Below are positions 1 through 7,657 of a DNA stretch of 57,421 bases, piece after piece. Made by a program: the position numbers and the translations under genes. Origin of the DNA: Polyangiaceae bacterium (GTDB lineage: Bacteria; Myxococcota_A; Polyangia; Polyangiales; Polyangiaceae); the NCBI GenBank assembly GCA_009781005.1, contig WQYX01000022.1:1-57421 (forward strand), written 5' to 3'. The stretch's first letter is position 1; every line of letters starts with the position of its first letter. Under the pieces are notes generated by a model. The model searched no databases and was not told the DNA's origin. It saw only the letters and a program-made list of their open reading frames with translations.

Positions 1-83
1 GCACGCCGCATCGCAGGACCGAGGCGTACTGTACGTACGCCGCAGGGCCGAGAAGCGCCGTACGACCTTTGCAGCAAAGGGAT
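1..83. other. Intergenic DNA with two small hairpins
   Basis: No gene is seen here. Two perfect hairpins are visible: GGCGTAC / GTACGCC (23-41, 5-nt loop) and CCTTTG / CAAAGG (66-80, 3-nt loop). Parts of the text (GCGTAC..GTACG followed by CGCAGGGCC) resemble the centre of the dispersed element at 84-227, so this may be a decayed neighbouring copy. The window edge hides what lies to the left. Confidence 0.4.
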
Positions 84-227
84 CGGCATTCTAAGCGGAG
101 TCGTCATGAATGATTCGGGCTAGGGCGGAGCGCGAGGAGCCCGCGAAAGCGTACTTGTCGTACGTGCGCAGGCACCGCAGCGCCCAACCGACGTATCGAT
201 TCGCGCAGCAGGCTGGCGAACACGCTC
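84..227. repeat. Dispersed TIR element, copy A
   Basis: This is one of four related elements in the window. Its right end GGCTGGCGAACACGCTC (211-227) matches the 17-bp terminal repeat of copy B with three differences. Its core (GGCTAGGGCGGAGCGCGAGG, then AGCCCGCGAAAGCGTAC) matches copies C and D. The left end is degenerate, so position 84 is estimated from the 142-143 bp length of copies B and C. It lies directly downstream of the ddl stop codon, with its end touching that codon. It contains no believable coding sequence. Confidence 0.7.
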
Positions 228-1237
228 TAAACGGCTTTGCGCATTCGCTCGATATCGCGATCGGTGAACGGGACGTCGGAGCTCTGTTGCGCAGTCTCTT
301 GATGACCCACTGGAGCGGCGGAGTGGAGCGTTGCGCCCTCCAGGATCAGCTCGCAAAGCGTGCCGTAATCGATGCCCGCATGCCCAGCGATCTTTGGAAG
401 CAGCGAGGTTGGCGTCATCCCCGGCAACGTGTTGACTTCGAGCACGTACTCGTTTTCGCCCTCGGTCACGAGCAGATCGACACGAACGGCGCCCGTGCAT
501 TCGAGGGCTCGCACCGCTCGCTCGGCGAGGTTCATCACACCGCGCGCGCGCGTTTGCGCAATGCGCGGTGGGAGGATGTACTCGGTTTCGCCTGCCGTGT
601 ACTTTGCAACGAAATCGTAGAGACCGCTCTTCGGAACGACCTCGATCGCGCCGAGAACGCGTCCGTTGAGGATGCCGACGTGCACCTCGGTCGCTTTGAT
701 GTAGCGCTCGACGAGAGCCCAGCGATCGTGTTCGAGCGCAGCCTCGATGCCTTTGCCGAGTTCGCCGAGATCGCCGGCTTTCGTCAGACCGATGGAAGAG
801 CCCTCGCTGCGAGGTTTGACGATGACCGGGAAACCGAAGCTGCCGTGAAGCTCTTCGAGATCGGCGAGGTCCGTGCCCGTTGCGACGTAATACGGTGGCG
901 TTGGGATGTTGTGCAGTCGAAACATCTCCTTCGCTTTGAGCTTGTCCATCGCGAGCGCCGAGCCGAGCACCGACGATCCCGTGTACGGGATGCCGAGAAG
1001 TTCGAGCATGCCTTGGATGCAGCCGTCTTCGCCGAGGCGCCCGTGCAGCGCGATGAAAGCGACGTCGATTTTTGCGCTGCGGAGCGTCTTGTCGACGGGC
1101 TCTCTGCCAAGGATGACGCGGGCGACGTCGTGCCCTCGCGCTTCGAGCGCGCGCGCAACGCCTTCGCCGGTCTTCAGCGAGACCTCGCGCTCACTGCTGT
1201 AGCCGCCCATCAACACGCCCACGCGCCGCTTCTTCAT
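227..1237 (-). CDS. ddl: D-alanine--D-alanine ligase
   Basis: ATP-dependent cytoplasmic ligase that joins two D-alanines for the peptidoglycan stem peptide. The 336-residue protein has the family layout: an N-terminal substrate segment with GGYSSEREVSLKTG (about residues 11-24), the ATP-grasp domain with the EGSSIGL loop, and the metal-binding stretch EVNTLPGMT at about 267-275. Length is slightly above the usual 300-320 because of a C-terminal tail of some 30 residues, which is not part of the catalytic fold. The ATG start at 1237 is preceded by GAGGT at a spacing of 7. It is not inside a mur/fts cell-wall cluster here. The PP2C gene upstream lies on the same strand, 143 bp away. Identification is from direct motif recognition. 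Confidence 0.95.
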   Translation of the reverse strand: MKKRRVGVLMGGYSSEREVSLKTGEGVARALEARGHDVARVILGREPVDKTLRSAKIDVAFIALHGRLGEDGCIQGMLELLGIPYTGSSVLGSALAMDKLKAKEMFRLHNIPTPPYYVATGTDLADLEELHGSFGFPVIVKPRSEGSSIGLTKAGDLGELGKGIEAALEHDRWALVERYIKATEVHVGILNGRVLGAIEVVPKSGLYDFVAKYTAGETEYILPPRIAQTRARGVMNLAERAVRALECTGAVRVDLLVTEGENEYVLEVNTLPGMTPTSLLPKIAGHAGIDYGTLCELILEGATLHSAAPVGHQETAQQSSDVPFTDRDIERMRKAV

Positions 1238-1352
1238 CGGTCATACCTCGTTAGAAACTAAAACGCACAGCTCCACGTGAGCAGTCGACGAACTTCGTTC
1301 TCACGTAGCTCGCGGATCGTCAAGAGGCCAACTTCGCCGCGACATTCCTCGT

Positions 1353-1380
1353 CGATGAGATCACGTCAAATCGAAAGCGG
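1353..1380 (+). repeat. Gene-end motif (GTCAAATCGAAAGCGG), copy 1
   Basis: CGATGAGATCACGTCAAATC followed by GAAAGCGG sits directly beyond the PP2C stop codon. Closely similar text appears at 37597-37636 (reverse) and 51610-51649, with shorter versions at 21691, 37850 and 38803. All lie at or just past the end of a gene, so this looks like a dispersed intergenic repeat, not a gene. Function unknown. Confidence 0.55.
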
Positions 1381-2169
1381 TCAATCGATCTCGACGATGA
1401 CTGCCGTGATGTTGTCTTTGCCGCCGCGCTCGTTCGCGAGCGCGATGAATTTCTTCACCGCACTCTCACCTCCAAATGCCACGATCGGCGAAATGTCCGA
1501 TTCGCGGAGGTAGCCGTGAAGTCCATCGCTGCAAAGCAGAAACCTGTCACCGCGCACGAGCTTCACGAGTCTCGTGTCGACTTGGACGTAGTCACGATTG
1601 CCGACCGCGCGCGTGATGACGTTGCGATGAGGCGACTTCCTCGCTTCCTGCGGGGTGATGAGGCCTTGCTTTAGCTGCCATGCGATGAGTGTGTGGTCTT
1701 CGGTGAGCTGCTCGACTTTGCCGTTGCGAACACGGTAGATGCGACTGTCGCCAACCTGTGCGGTGATCGCGAACTCACCGAGAACGAGCAGCGCCGAGAG
1801 CGTGGTGCCCATGCCCGTCTTGCCGCGGTCCATCTGGGCCATCGAAAAAACCATGTATGTTGCAGCTTGAATGGCGCTCTCCATCAAGCGGCTCGCGGCG
1901 CGGACGTCCTCTTCCACGGGAGGATCGGAGAGATTGCGGAGATTCGAGATCCCCCGCTTGACCATACCGTAGACGGCTTCGACGGCCTCCTGGCTCGCGA
2001 CCTCACCGGCGGCGTGTCCGCCCATGCCGTCGCCAACGACGTACAGACCGAGTCTGTCGTCGAGAAAGTATGCGTCCTCGTTCGACTTCCTTTTTCGTCC
2101 GACGTCGGAAAGTCCAATCCCAATCCTACGCAACGAAGGCTCTCCGGGCACGGAACCAAATTCACACAC
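1381..2169 (-). CDS. PP2C-family Ser/Thr protein phosphatase
   Basis: Metal-dependent protein phosphatase, probably removing phosphate from proteins modified by Hanks-type kinases. All PP2C signatures are present: SDVGRKRKSNED near the N-terminus, VVGDGMGGHAAGEVAS, GDSRIYRVRNGKVEQLTEDH, LCSDGLHGYL and the final GGKDNITAVIVEID. The Asp/Gly metal ligands are intact, so it should be active. No membrane segment or extra domain is seen. The frame stays open far upstream, but that part overlaps the divergent sctV gene. GTG at 2169, with GGAG about 8 nt upstream, is preferred (262 residues); GTG at 2151 is an alternative. A second PP2C gene lies at 47.4 kb. No kinase gene is adjacent. Confidence 0.9.
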   Translation of the reverse strand: MCEFGSVPGEPSLRRIGIGLSDVGRKRKSNEDAYFLDDRLGLYVVGDGMGGHAAGEVASQEAVEAVYGMVKRGISNLRNLSDPPVEEDVRAASRLMESAIQAATYMVFSMAQMDRGKTGMGTTLSALLVLGEFAITAQVGDSRIYRVRNGKVEQLTEDHTLIAWQLKQGLITPQEARKSPHRNVITRAVGNRDYVQVDTRLVKLVRGDRFLLCSDGLHGYLRESDISPIVAFGGESAVKKFIALANERGGKDNITAVIVEID

Positions 2170-2212
2170 CCCAGGGGCTCCGCACAATTGAAATTCGAGT
2201 AGCCTCGCGTTC

Positions 2213-4147
2213 GTGAACCGCGCCTCGACCTTCGTGAACAACCCTTCTCGGCGCGGTCTTGGGGGCGCTGAGGTCGGTCTCGCCGCGCTCGTCATCGCCG
2301 TCGTTGCGATGATGATCGTGCCGCTGCCCACGTGGCTGCTCGACGTCCTGCTCGCGACGAATTTGTCGGTCTCGGTCGCCATCCTCCTCGTCGTTCTTTA
2401 CGTTCCCGACGCGCTCGCGATCGCGACGTTCCCAACGCTGCTCTTGCTCACGACGCTCTTCCGGCTCGCGCTGAACGTCTCGACGAGCCGCCTCATTCTG
2501 CTTCAGGCGAACGCCGGCGAAGTCATTCGCGCGTTTGGCAACTTCGTCGTGCGCGGCAACTACGTCGTTGGTGCCGTCGTCTTTTTGATTCTCACGATCA
2601 TCCAGTTCGTCGTCATTGCCAAAGGCGGAGAGCGCGTGGCCGAAGTCAGCGCGCGCTTCGTTCTCGACGCGATGCCCGGCAAGCAGATGGCGATCGACGC
2701 CGAGCTGCGCGCCGGGACGATCGACGGCAACGAAGCGCGACGCCGGCGCCGCACGCTCTCGCGCGAGAGCCAGTTTTACGGGTCCATGGACGGCGCGATG
2801 AAGTTCGTCAAAGGCGACGTCATCGCGTCGCTCGTCATCACCGTCGTGAACATCGTCGGGGGCTTAAGCATCGGCATCGGCCAGAAAAATATGGAGATCG
2901 CCGATGCGCTCAAACGCTACGGCCTTCTCACCATGGGCGACGGTCTCGTCTCGCAGATCCCCGCGCTCGTCTTGTCCACTGCCGCGGCCGTTCTGGTCAC
3001 GCGCGTCGCGAGCGAAGAGCCAGAGACGCCGCTCGGGCAAGAGCTCGCAAGCCAACTCTTCGGTCATCCGAAGGCGCTCAAGGCTGCAACGGTCTTCGTG
3101 ATCATCCTTGCGCTCGTGCCGGGACTCCCCGCTCTACCTTTCGTCGTCATCGGCGCGGTGCTCTTCTTCATCGCGCACGCGCGAACTCGGCAAATTGTGC
3201 GCGACGACAAGCGCTCCGCGCGTCGCGACACCGCCTTCGTGCCGATGGTCGTGCCGTGGAGCGTCGAGGTCGCCGGAGATCTTGCGCCGCTGCTCGACGA
3301 CGACGGAGATCTGCAGGGCATCCGAAGCATCGCGCGCAGTCTTCGCGAGAGTCTGTTCGCGGAGCTCGGTGTGCCTCTGCCGCTTGCTCGCGTGCGCGTA
3401 GACGACAACCTGCCTCCACGTCACGTCGTGTTGTCGCTCTTCGAAGTCCCGGCGCGCGTCTTTCCTCTTGCCAAAGAGGCATCGAAAGAAGACGCGCTCG
3501 CGAGCATCGGCGTCGCTCTCGGGGCCCTCTTGCGCGCGCGCGCCGCAGACTTCTTGGGGCTCGCGGAGACGCAGCGCATGCTCGACGAACTCGAACAGCT
3601 CGCGCCGGCCACGGTGCGCGCCGTCGTGCCCAAACCCGTGAGCCTCACGCTCCTCACCGATATCCTCCGCCGACTCGTCGAAGAGCGCATATGCGTCCGC
3701 GATCTGCGAGCCATCCTCGAGGCGCTCGCAACCGCTGGAGCGACGGAGAAAGATCCGCTCAGTCTCACCGAGCTCGTACGCGCCGAGCTTCGCCGCGCCA
3801 TGACCTTTCGGCTAACGCACGGACAGAGTCAGCTTGGCGTCGTGCTCATCGATCCAACGATCGAAGACACCATTCGCCGCGCGATCACGCGCACTGCCGC
3901 GGGTGCATTCCTCACGCTCGCACCGGCGATCTCTCGCGATCTCGTCAGCGCCCTCGTTCGCGCTGCAACGGAGGCCGTGGCAGAGAGCGGTTCCCCGGTG
4001 TTTCTCACGCAGCCCGACATCCGGCGATTCGTGCGCAAACTCATTGAATCCGACCTTCCTGACGCAACCGTCGTGAGCTTCTCCGAGCTCCTGCCGGAAG
4101 TGACACTCCGCCCCGTCGCCCGCGCAAATCTTGTCGGGATTGGTTAG
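2213..4147 (+). CDS. SctV/FlhA-family type III export gate protein
   Basis: Member of the FHIPEP family, the large inner-membrane export gate of flagellar and injectisome type III systems. The first ~320 residues carry several transmembrane helices and the conserved block FPTLLLLTTLFRLALNVSTS, the loop FVLDAMPGKQMAIDAELRAG and FYGSMDGAMKFVKGDVIASL. The C-terminal ~310 residues form the cytoplasmic domain and are more divergent. At 644 residues it is slightly shorter than FlhA (~690). GTG start at 2213, about 43 bp from the divergent PP2C gene. No other type III genes (SctR/S/T/U, ATPase) are seen in the window, so it is an orphan here. SctV versus FlhA cannot be settled from this sequence alone. 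Confidence 0.88.
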   Translation: MNRASTFVNNPSRRGLGGAEVGLAALVIAVVAMMIVPLPTWLLDVLLATNLSVSVAILLVVLYVPDALAIATFPTLLLLTTLFRLALNVSTSRLILLQANAGEVIRAFGNFVVRGNYVVGAVVFLILTIIQFVVIAKGGERVAEVSARFVLDAMPGKQMAIDAELRAGTIDGNEARRRRRTLSRESQFYGSMDGAMKFVKGDVIASLVITVVNIVGGLSIGIGQKNMEIADALKRYGLLTMGDGLVSQIPALVLSTAAAVLVTRVASEEPETPLGQELASQLFGHPKALKAATVFVIILALVPGLPALPFVVIGAVLFFIAHARTRQIVRDDKRSARRDTAFVPMVVPWSVEVAGDLAPLLDDDGDLQGIRSIARSLRESLFAELGVPLPLARVRVDDNLPPRHVVLSLFEVPARVFPLAKEASKEDALASIGVALGALLRARAADFLGLAETQRMLDELEQLAPATVRAVVPKPVSLTLLTDILRRLVEERICVRDLRAILEALATAGATEKDPLSLTELVRAELRRAMTFRLTHGQSQLGVVLIDPTIEDTIRRAITRTAAGAFLTLAPAISRDLVSALVRAATEAVAESGSPVFLTQPDIRRFVRKLIESDLPDATVVSFSELLPEVTLRPVARANLVGIG

Positions 4148-4163
4148 CGCGCCAAAGCGAATA

Positions 4164-4177
4164 GACCGCAAACGGTC
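4164..4177. terminator. Possible hairpin between convergent genes
   Basis: GACCG-CAAA-CGGTC lies in the 28-bp gap between the convergent sctV-type gene and the gene ending at 4176, overlapping the latter's stop codon. The stem is short and there is no strong T-tract (ATTTT on one side), so only weak terminator evidence. Confidence 0.35.
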
Positions 4178-5081
4178 ACATTTTGGTGCGGGTCATTTTG
4201 CGCGGAACGATGCCCATGCGCATCACGACCTGCTTGGCTTCGCGCTCGAGCAGCGGGTGAATCTTTTTTTGCCCAACGAACATCCCGAGCAAGTGCGGAT
4301 TGATTTCTGCAAGCTTTTTGACCGCGCGCGCGACCCCCTTCGTGTCGTTGACGGAAGCGTACGCGAACGCGCGCGACCGCCAGATCTGCGCGCGGAGATC
4401 GCTCATGTCCGGCGCCTCGGGGTTATAGAGATCGAGCGTGTCCATTGCCTTCTTTCCAAGGCCCGTGCGCGCCCAAGCCTCCGCGGCCACGGTGGCAAAC
4501 ATCGCGCGCGTCTTGGGTTCCTGCTGCTTGTCGATATCGAGTTTGTCGACGAGGCTGCGCGCGGGTTGAATCTCGCCGAGCGTAAGATGAATCATGGCGC
4601 GCATGGCCCGGACTTGACCGGCCACAGGCGCAAGCTCCTTGTCGAGATTCACCGCTTCGAGCGTGACGAGCGCTGCACGCGGATCGTCCTGCATCTGAAG
4701 TTGCGCCTTGGCGAGCGCCGCAGACGTATCGCTCTTCTTGAATTGGGAATTGATACGATCGAGCGCCTCCTTGCGCCCTTCTTGCGTATCCGCACCCTTG
4801 AGCAGCGCGCCGAGCGCCATCTGCTTTTTGACGAAGCTCTTAATCCAAACCAAAACGCCGATACCAAAGAGCGTGATGACACCCGCCACGGCTTTCGAAA
4901 TCCAGCCCTGAAGGATGAATGCAATGATCCAGACAATGAGAGAGACGGAGCCAACACCCCAATAAATCCTCTTCAGATTGACCGGCGGAGGCTCTCCGCT
5001 CTTGGTGAGCTGACGCAGCTCTTGCTGGACCTCCGCAGCGCTCTTCTTTTTCTTTTTCCCATCAACCATGTTTGTGGTCAT
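4176..5081 (-). CDS. Two-TM protein with helical-repeat cytoplasmic domain
   Basis: No named family was recognised. The 301-residue product starts with a Lys-rich cytoplasmic stretch, followed by two hydrophobic helices at about residues 41-58 and 64-80, then a long soluble alpha-helical region (90-301). The soluble part has TPR-like spacing (for example DPRAALVTLEAVNLDKELAP and LGEIQPARSLVDKLDID). The C-terminus is strongly basic (PRKMTRTKM). The ATG at 5081 overlaps the end of the AI-2E-type permease gene by 20 nt, so it is probably the last gene of the HIT-permease-this operon. A scaffold or accessory role for the permease is only a guess. Confidence 0.75.
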   Translation of the reverse strand: MTTNMVDGKKKKKSAAEVQQELRQLTKSGEPPPVNLKRIYWGVGSVSLIVWIIAFILQGWISKAVAGVITLFGIGVLVWIKSFVKKQMALGALLKGADTQEGRKEALDRINSQFKKSDTSAALAKAQLQMQDDPRAALVTLEAVNLDKELAPVAGQVRAMRAMIHLTLGEIQPARSLVDKLDIDKQQEPKTRAMFATVAAEAWARTGLGKKAMDTLDLYNPEAPDMSDLRAQIWRSRAFAYASVNDTKGVARAVKKLAEINPHLLGMFVGQKKIHPLLEREAKQVVMRMGIVPRKMTRTKM

Positions 5082-6438
5082 CCTTTTTGCTCGCCTGAAT
5101 TCGTCTCGACGACAGCGGCGGTGGCGGCGTTAGGTTCGCACCCACGGGCTCGTGCGCCATCTCGGGATCGGCGGCTTGAACGAGCTTTCGCACGTGCACG
5201 AAGACGCTCTGAGCAATGGACATGCACGGCACTGCGAGCAGCGCGCCGACGACCTGGAAGAAGTGCTCGCCCACGAGCAGCGAGAAGATGACGAGCACGG
5301 GGTGAATCTTCGCCGAGTCGCCCATGATCTTGGGATTGAGCACATTGGCTTCGAGCTGGTGAATCCCGACGATCCACGCGAGAGCGAACGCCGCCGTACT
5401 CACCGATTGCGTGAGACCCAATGCCACTGCCGGAACGGCGCTGAAGATGGCGCCAAAAATTGGAATGAGACTCAGCACCGTCGCAATCAGTGCGAGCACG
5501 GGCCAATATTTGAGTCCGATGATCGCGAAACCAATGGCGCTGAGCACGCCATTGACGAGACAGATAATGAGCTGACCGCGCACGACGCCGGAGAGACCTT
5601 GATCGATACGCGCGAGCAGCTCCGCGAAGGATGCACGGCTCGTCGGGCGCAGAAGCGACGCAAAGAAATGAAGAATCCTTTCGCGCGTCAGCATGAGATA
5701 CGCGGCGAGCATCAGCGTAATTCCGAAAACGAAAAAGAAGCGGCTGACACCCGCGATGATATCGCGACCTATGCGTACGATCTCGAGCGCGTTGTGCTGC
5801 GCGTACGTCAGGCTTTTGCCGGCGGCGTCGGCGACCATGCGTTCGACGTCGAACGTTCCATCGTAACCTTCGCGCACGGGTTCGATGACGTAGCCGCCGC
5901 CGGTCTTCGCCGGCGTGACAGCAATGGGGCCTTGAAACTCGATCGCGAAGGAACCGTCGGAGCGCGGACGTCCGACGATGGCGGCGTGTTCTTGCGGCGA
6001 CTCGCTTGGCTCCGCGAACTCGTCGACACTTGGTTCCGTTCTTTCCTGCTCGCTCGGTGCGGGAGGACCCAAGCCGAGCGCGCGCAGGCGCTGTTGCGCC
6101 GCGGGCACCCAGTGATGGCGCACGGTGTGGCTGAGCGCGGGTAGCTCGCGCCGCAGTCCTGCGAGCTCCTGAGCCACTCGAGGTGCACCGAGACGAAGGA
6201 TGGTGCCGAGCGAGCCGAGCACGACGACGTAGACCAGGATGACCGCGACGGCGCGCGAGACGCGCCGCTTTTCGACCCAAGCAACGGCGGGCGTGAGCAC
6301 GTACGCGATGACGAGCGCGAGCACGAACGGCAAGAGCACTGCGTGCGAAACGAGGACGACGGCAACGGCGATCGCCGCCGAGACTCCAAGAAAAATGCCG
6401 TGACGACGCCGCGCAGGGGCCATGGAATCGATGCTCAT
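5062..6438 (-). CDS. AI-2E family transporter (PerM/YdiK-like)
   Basis: Polytopic inner-membrane protein of the AI-2E exporter-like superfamily. The 458-residue product starts MSIDSMAPARRRHGIFLGVS and has paired N-terminal helices, a long soluble loop and C-terminal helices containing VNGVLSAIGFAIIGLKYWPV and LSLIPIFGAIFSAVPAVALG, then NVLNPKIMGDSAKIHPVLVI, the most typical block of the family. The soluble loop at about residues 100-200 is larger than usual and rich in Pro/Glu. The ATG at 6438 overlaps the stop of the upstream HIT gene (ATGA), so the start is well supported and the two are translationally coupled. The real substrate of most members is unknown. Confidence 0.88.
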   Translation of the reverse strand: MSIDSMAPARRRHGIFLGVSAAIAVAVVLVSHAVLLPFVLALVIAYVLTPAVAWVEKRRVSRAVAVILVYVVVLGSLGTILRLGAPRVAQELAGLRRELPALSHTVRHHWVPAAQQRLRALGLGPPAPSEQERTEPSVDEFAEPSESPQEHAAIVGRPRSDGSFAIEFQGPIAVTPAKTGGGYVIEPVREGYDGTFDVERMVADAAGKSLTYAQHNALEIVRIGRDIIAGVSRFFFVFGITLMLAAYLMLTRERILHFFASLLRPTSRASFAELLARIDQGLSGVVRGQLIICLVNGVLSAIGFAIIGLKYWPVLALIATVLSLIPIFGAIFSAVPAVALGLTQSVSTAAFALAWIVGIHQLEANVLNPKIMGDSAKIHPVLVIFSLLVGEHFFQVVGALLAVPCMSIAQSVFVHVRKLVQAADPEMAHEPVGANLTPPPPLSSRRIQASKKDDHKHG

Positions 6439-6959
6439 GATCGCGGCCTCGCATCGGCGGCGCGTTCGCCGGGCACGTCGACAAAGGCGTGATGCAGGCG
6501 CTGCCACGCCTCGTCCAGATATTCGGGCATCACGCGCACGTCCGCGATGATGGGCATGAAGTTGTTGTCGCCGTTCCATCGCGGAACGACGTGTCCGTGC
6601 AGGTGATCGGCAACGCCGGCGCCCGCGGCTTTTCCGATGTTGAAGCCAACGTTCATCCCCTCGCAACCAACAGCGCGCTTGAGCCGCACCGTTGCTTCAC
6701 GAAGCAACTTCATGAGCGCGACGTATTCGACCTCGTCGAGATCCGATGGCTGGGCGACGTGCCGGCGTGGCGCGACGAGCAGATGCGACGTCGTGAACGG
6801 ATATCGGTTGAGACACACGAACGCGTGTTCTTGGGCGACGACGACGAGGTCTTCGCGAAAGGATGCAGCATCGTTCGGCACGGTGCAGAGAAAGCACTCG
6901 GAGCTCTTATGCCCAACGAGATATTCCATTCGCCAAGGTGCCCAGAGGGAGGTCGGCAT
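6435..6959 (-). CDS. HIT-family nucleotide hydrolase/transferase
   Basis: Histidine-triad protein, likely acting on dinucleoside polyphosphates or related nucleotides in the cytoplasm. The 174-residue product begins MPTSLWAPWRMEYL, typical of the Ap4A-type branch. It carries a CxxC pair (C22, C25; possible metal site), the segment FTTSHLLVAPRRHV and the histidine triad HLHGHVVPRW at residues 119-128 (His119, 121, 123). An upstream in-frame ATG at 6995 would add 12 residues, but the family start matches 6959. It is the first gene of an overlapping three-gene set with the AI-2E-type permease. Confidence 0.9.
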   Translation of the reverse strand: MPTSLWAPWRMEYLVGHKSSECFLCTVPNDAASFREDLVVVAQEHAFVCLNRYPFTTSHLLVAPRRHVAQPSDLDEVEYVALMKLLREATVRLKRAVGCEGMNVGFNIGKAAGAGVADHLHGHVVPRWNGDNNFMPIIADVRVMPEYLDEAWQRLHHAFVDVPGERAADARPRS

Positions 6960-7015
6960 GAGGGCCGCGAAGATAGCAGAGAGTGCCGGCGGCATCGTGG
7001 TACGTACGTCGTCCC

Positions 7016-7657
7016 ATGGAACCGAAGCGCAGAAGGAAGCTGACGTCTTCGACGGCAGCCATGAAGCGCCACCAGCGCGGGAGCCGCTCCACTGCCGCCT
7101 CGGGCCTTACCGCCGAACGCATTCGCAACGAAGCTCTGCGCGTCATCGATGACGGCGGCCTCGAGACCTTCAGCACGCGCAAACTCGGCGCGGCACTCGG
7201 TTGCGAGGCCATGGCCATCTATTGGTATTACCCGAGCAAGGATTTGCTGCTCGACGCCGTGGCCCGCGGGATCATGTCGAAGCTTTCCACGTTGCTCCAC
7301 GAAAGCCGAGAAGACCAAGGCTGGATCGACGCGTTGCGAACCTTTGCGCGCGCCCTTCGCAAGCTCGCGCACGAACACCCGCACGCCTTTCCACTTCTTG
7401 CAACGCGCGGCTTCGCGATGGACGGAACCGAAAACCTCGTCGAGCTTGCCCGGCACGAAGGCACGGACGACCGCCGTGCCGCTCACGGTTTCCATCTCGT
7501 GTGTAGCTACTGTTTCGGCTTCGTCTTCGACGAGCTCGCAAGTCTGCGCAGCTCCGCGACGACGGATATGGTCTCGCCCAGTCCTTTCGACCCAAGTCAC
7601 TCGGGCGAAGTCTTCGAGTTCGGTCTCGACGTCATCTTGCGCGGTCTTTCGTCATGA
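7016..7657 (+). CDS. TetR-family transcriptional regulator
   Basis: DNA-binding repressor type. The helix-turn-helix region is visible (LTAERIRNEALRVIDDGGLE, then TRKLGAALGC and AIYWYYPSKDLLLDAVARG), followed by an all-helical ligand/dimer domain (AMDGTENLVELARHEGTDDR region). It resembles the TetR_C-type subgroup. The start is uncertain: ATG at 7016 (213 residues) is given, ATG at 7061 (198 residues) is equally possible, and neither has a good ribosome site. Its stop overlaps the start of the ABC-F gene (ATGA), so they form an operon. It may control that gene and the divergent HIT operon; this is inference from position. Confidence 0.85.
   Translation: MEPKRRRKLTSSTAAMKRHQRGSRSTAASGLTAERIRNEALRVIDDGGLETFSTRKLGAALGCEAMAIYWYYPSKDLLLDAVARGIMSKLSTLLHESREDQGWIDALRTFARALRKLAHEHPHAFPLLATRGFAMDGTENLVELARHEGTDDRRAAHGFHLVCSYCFGFVFDELASLRSSATTDMVSPSPFDPSHSGEVFEFGLDVILRGLSS

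Noticed and set aside
110..1261. Long open frame (383 codons) on the plus strand opposite ddl
   Set aside because: Arg/Ala-rich translation with no motif; it is the antisense of a clear D-Ala-D-Ala ligase and an effect of high GC.
2332..4047. 571-codon Arg-rich open frame within the sctV-type gene
   Set aside because: Out-of-frame shadow of the export-gate gene; composition is typical of a GC-skewed alternative frame.
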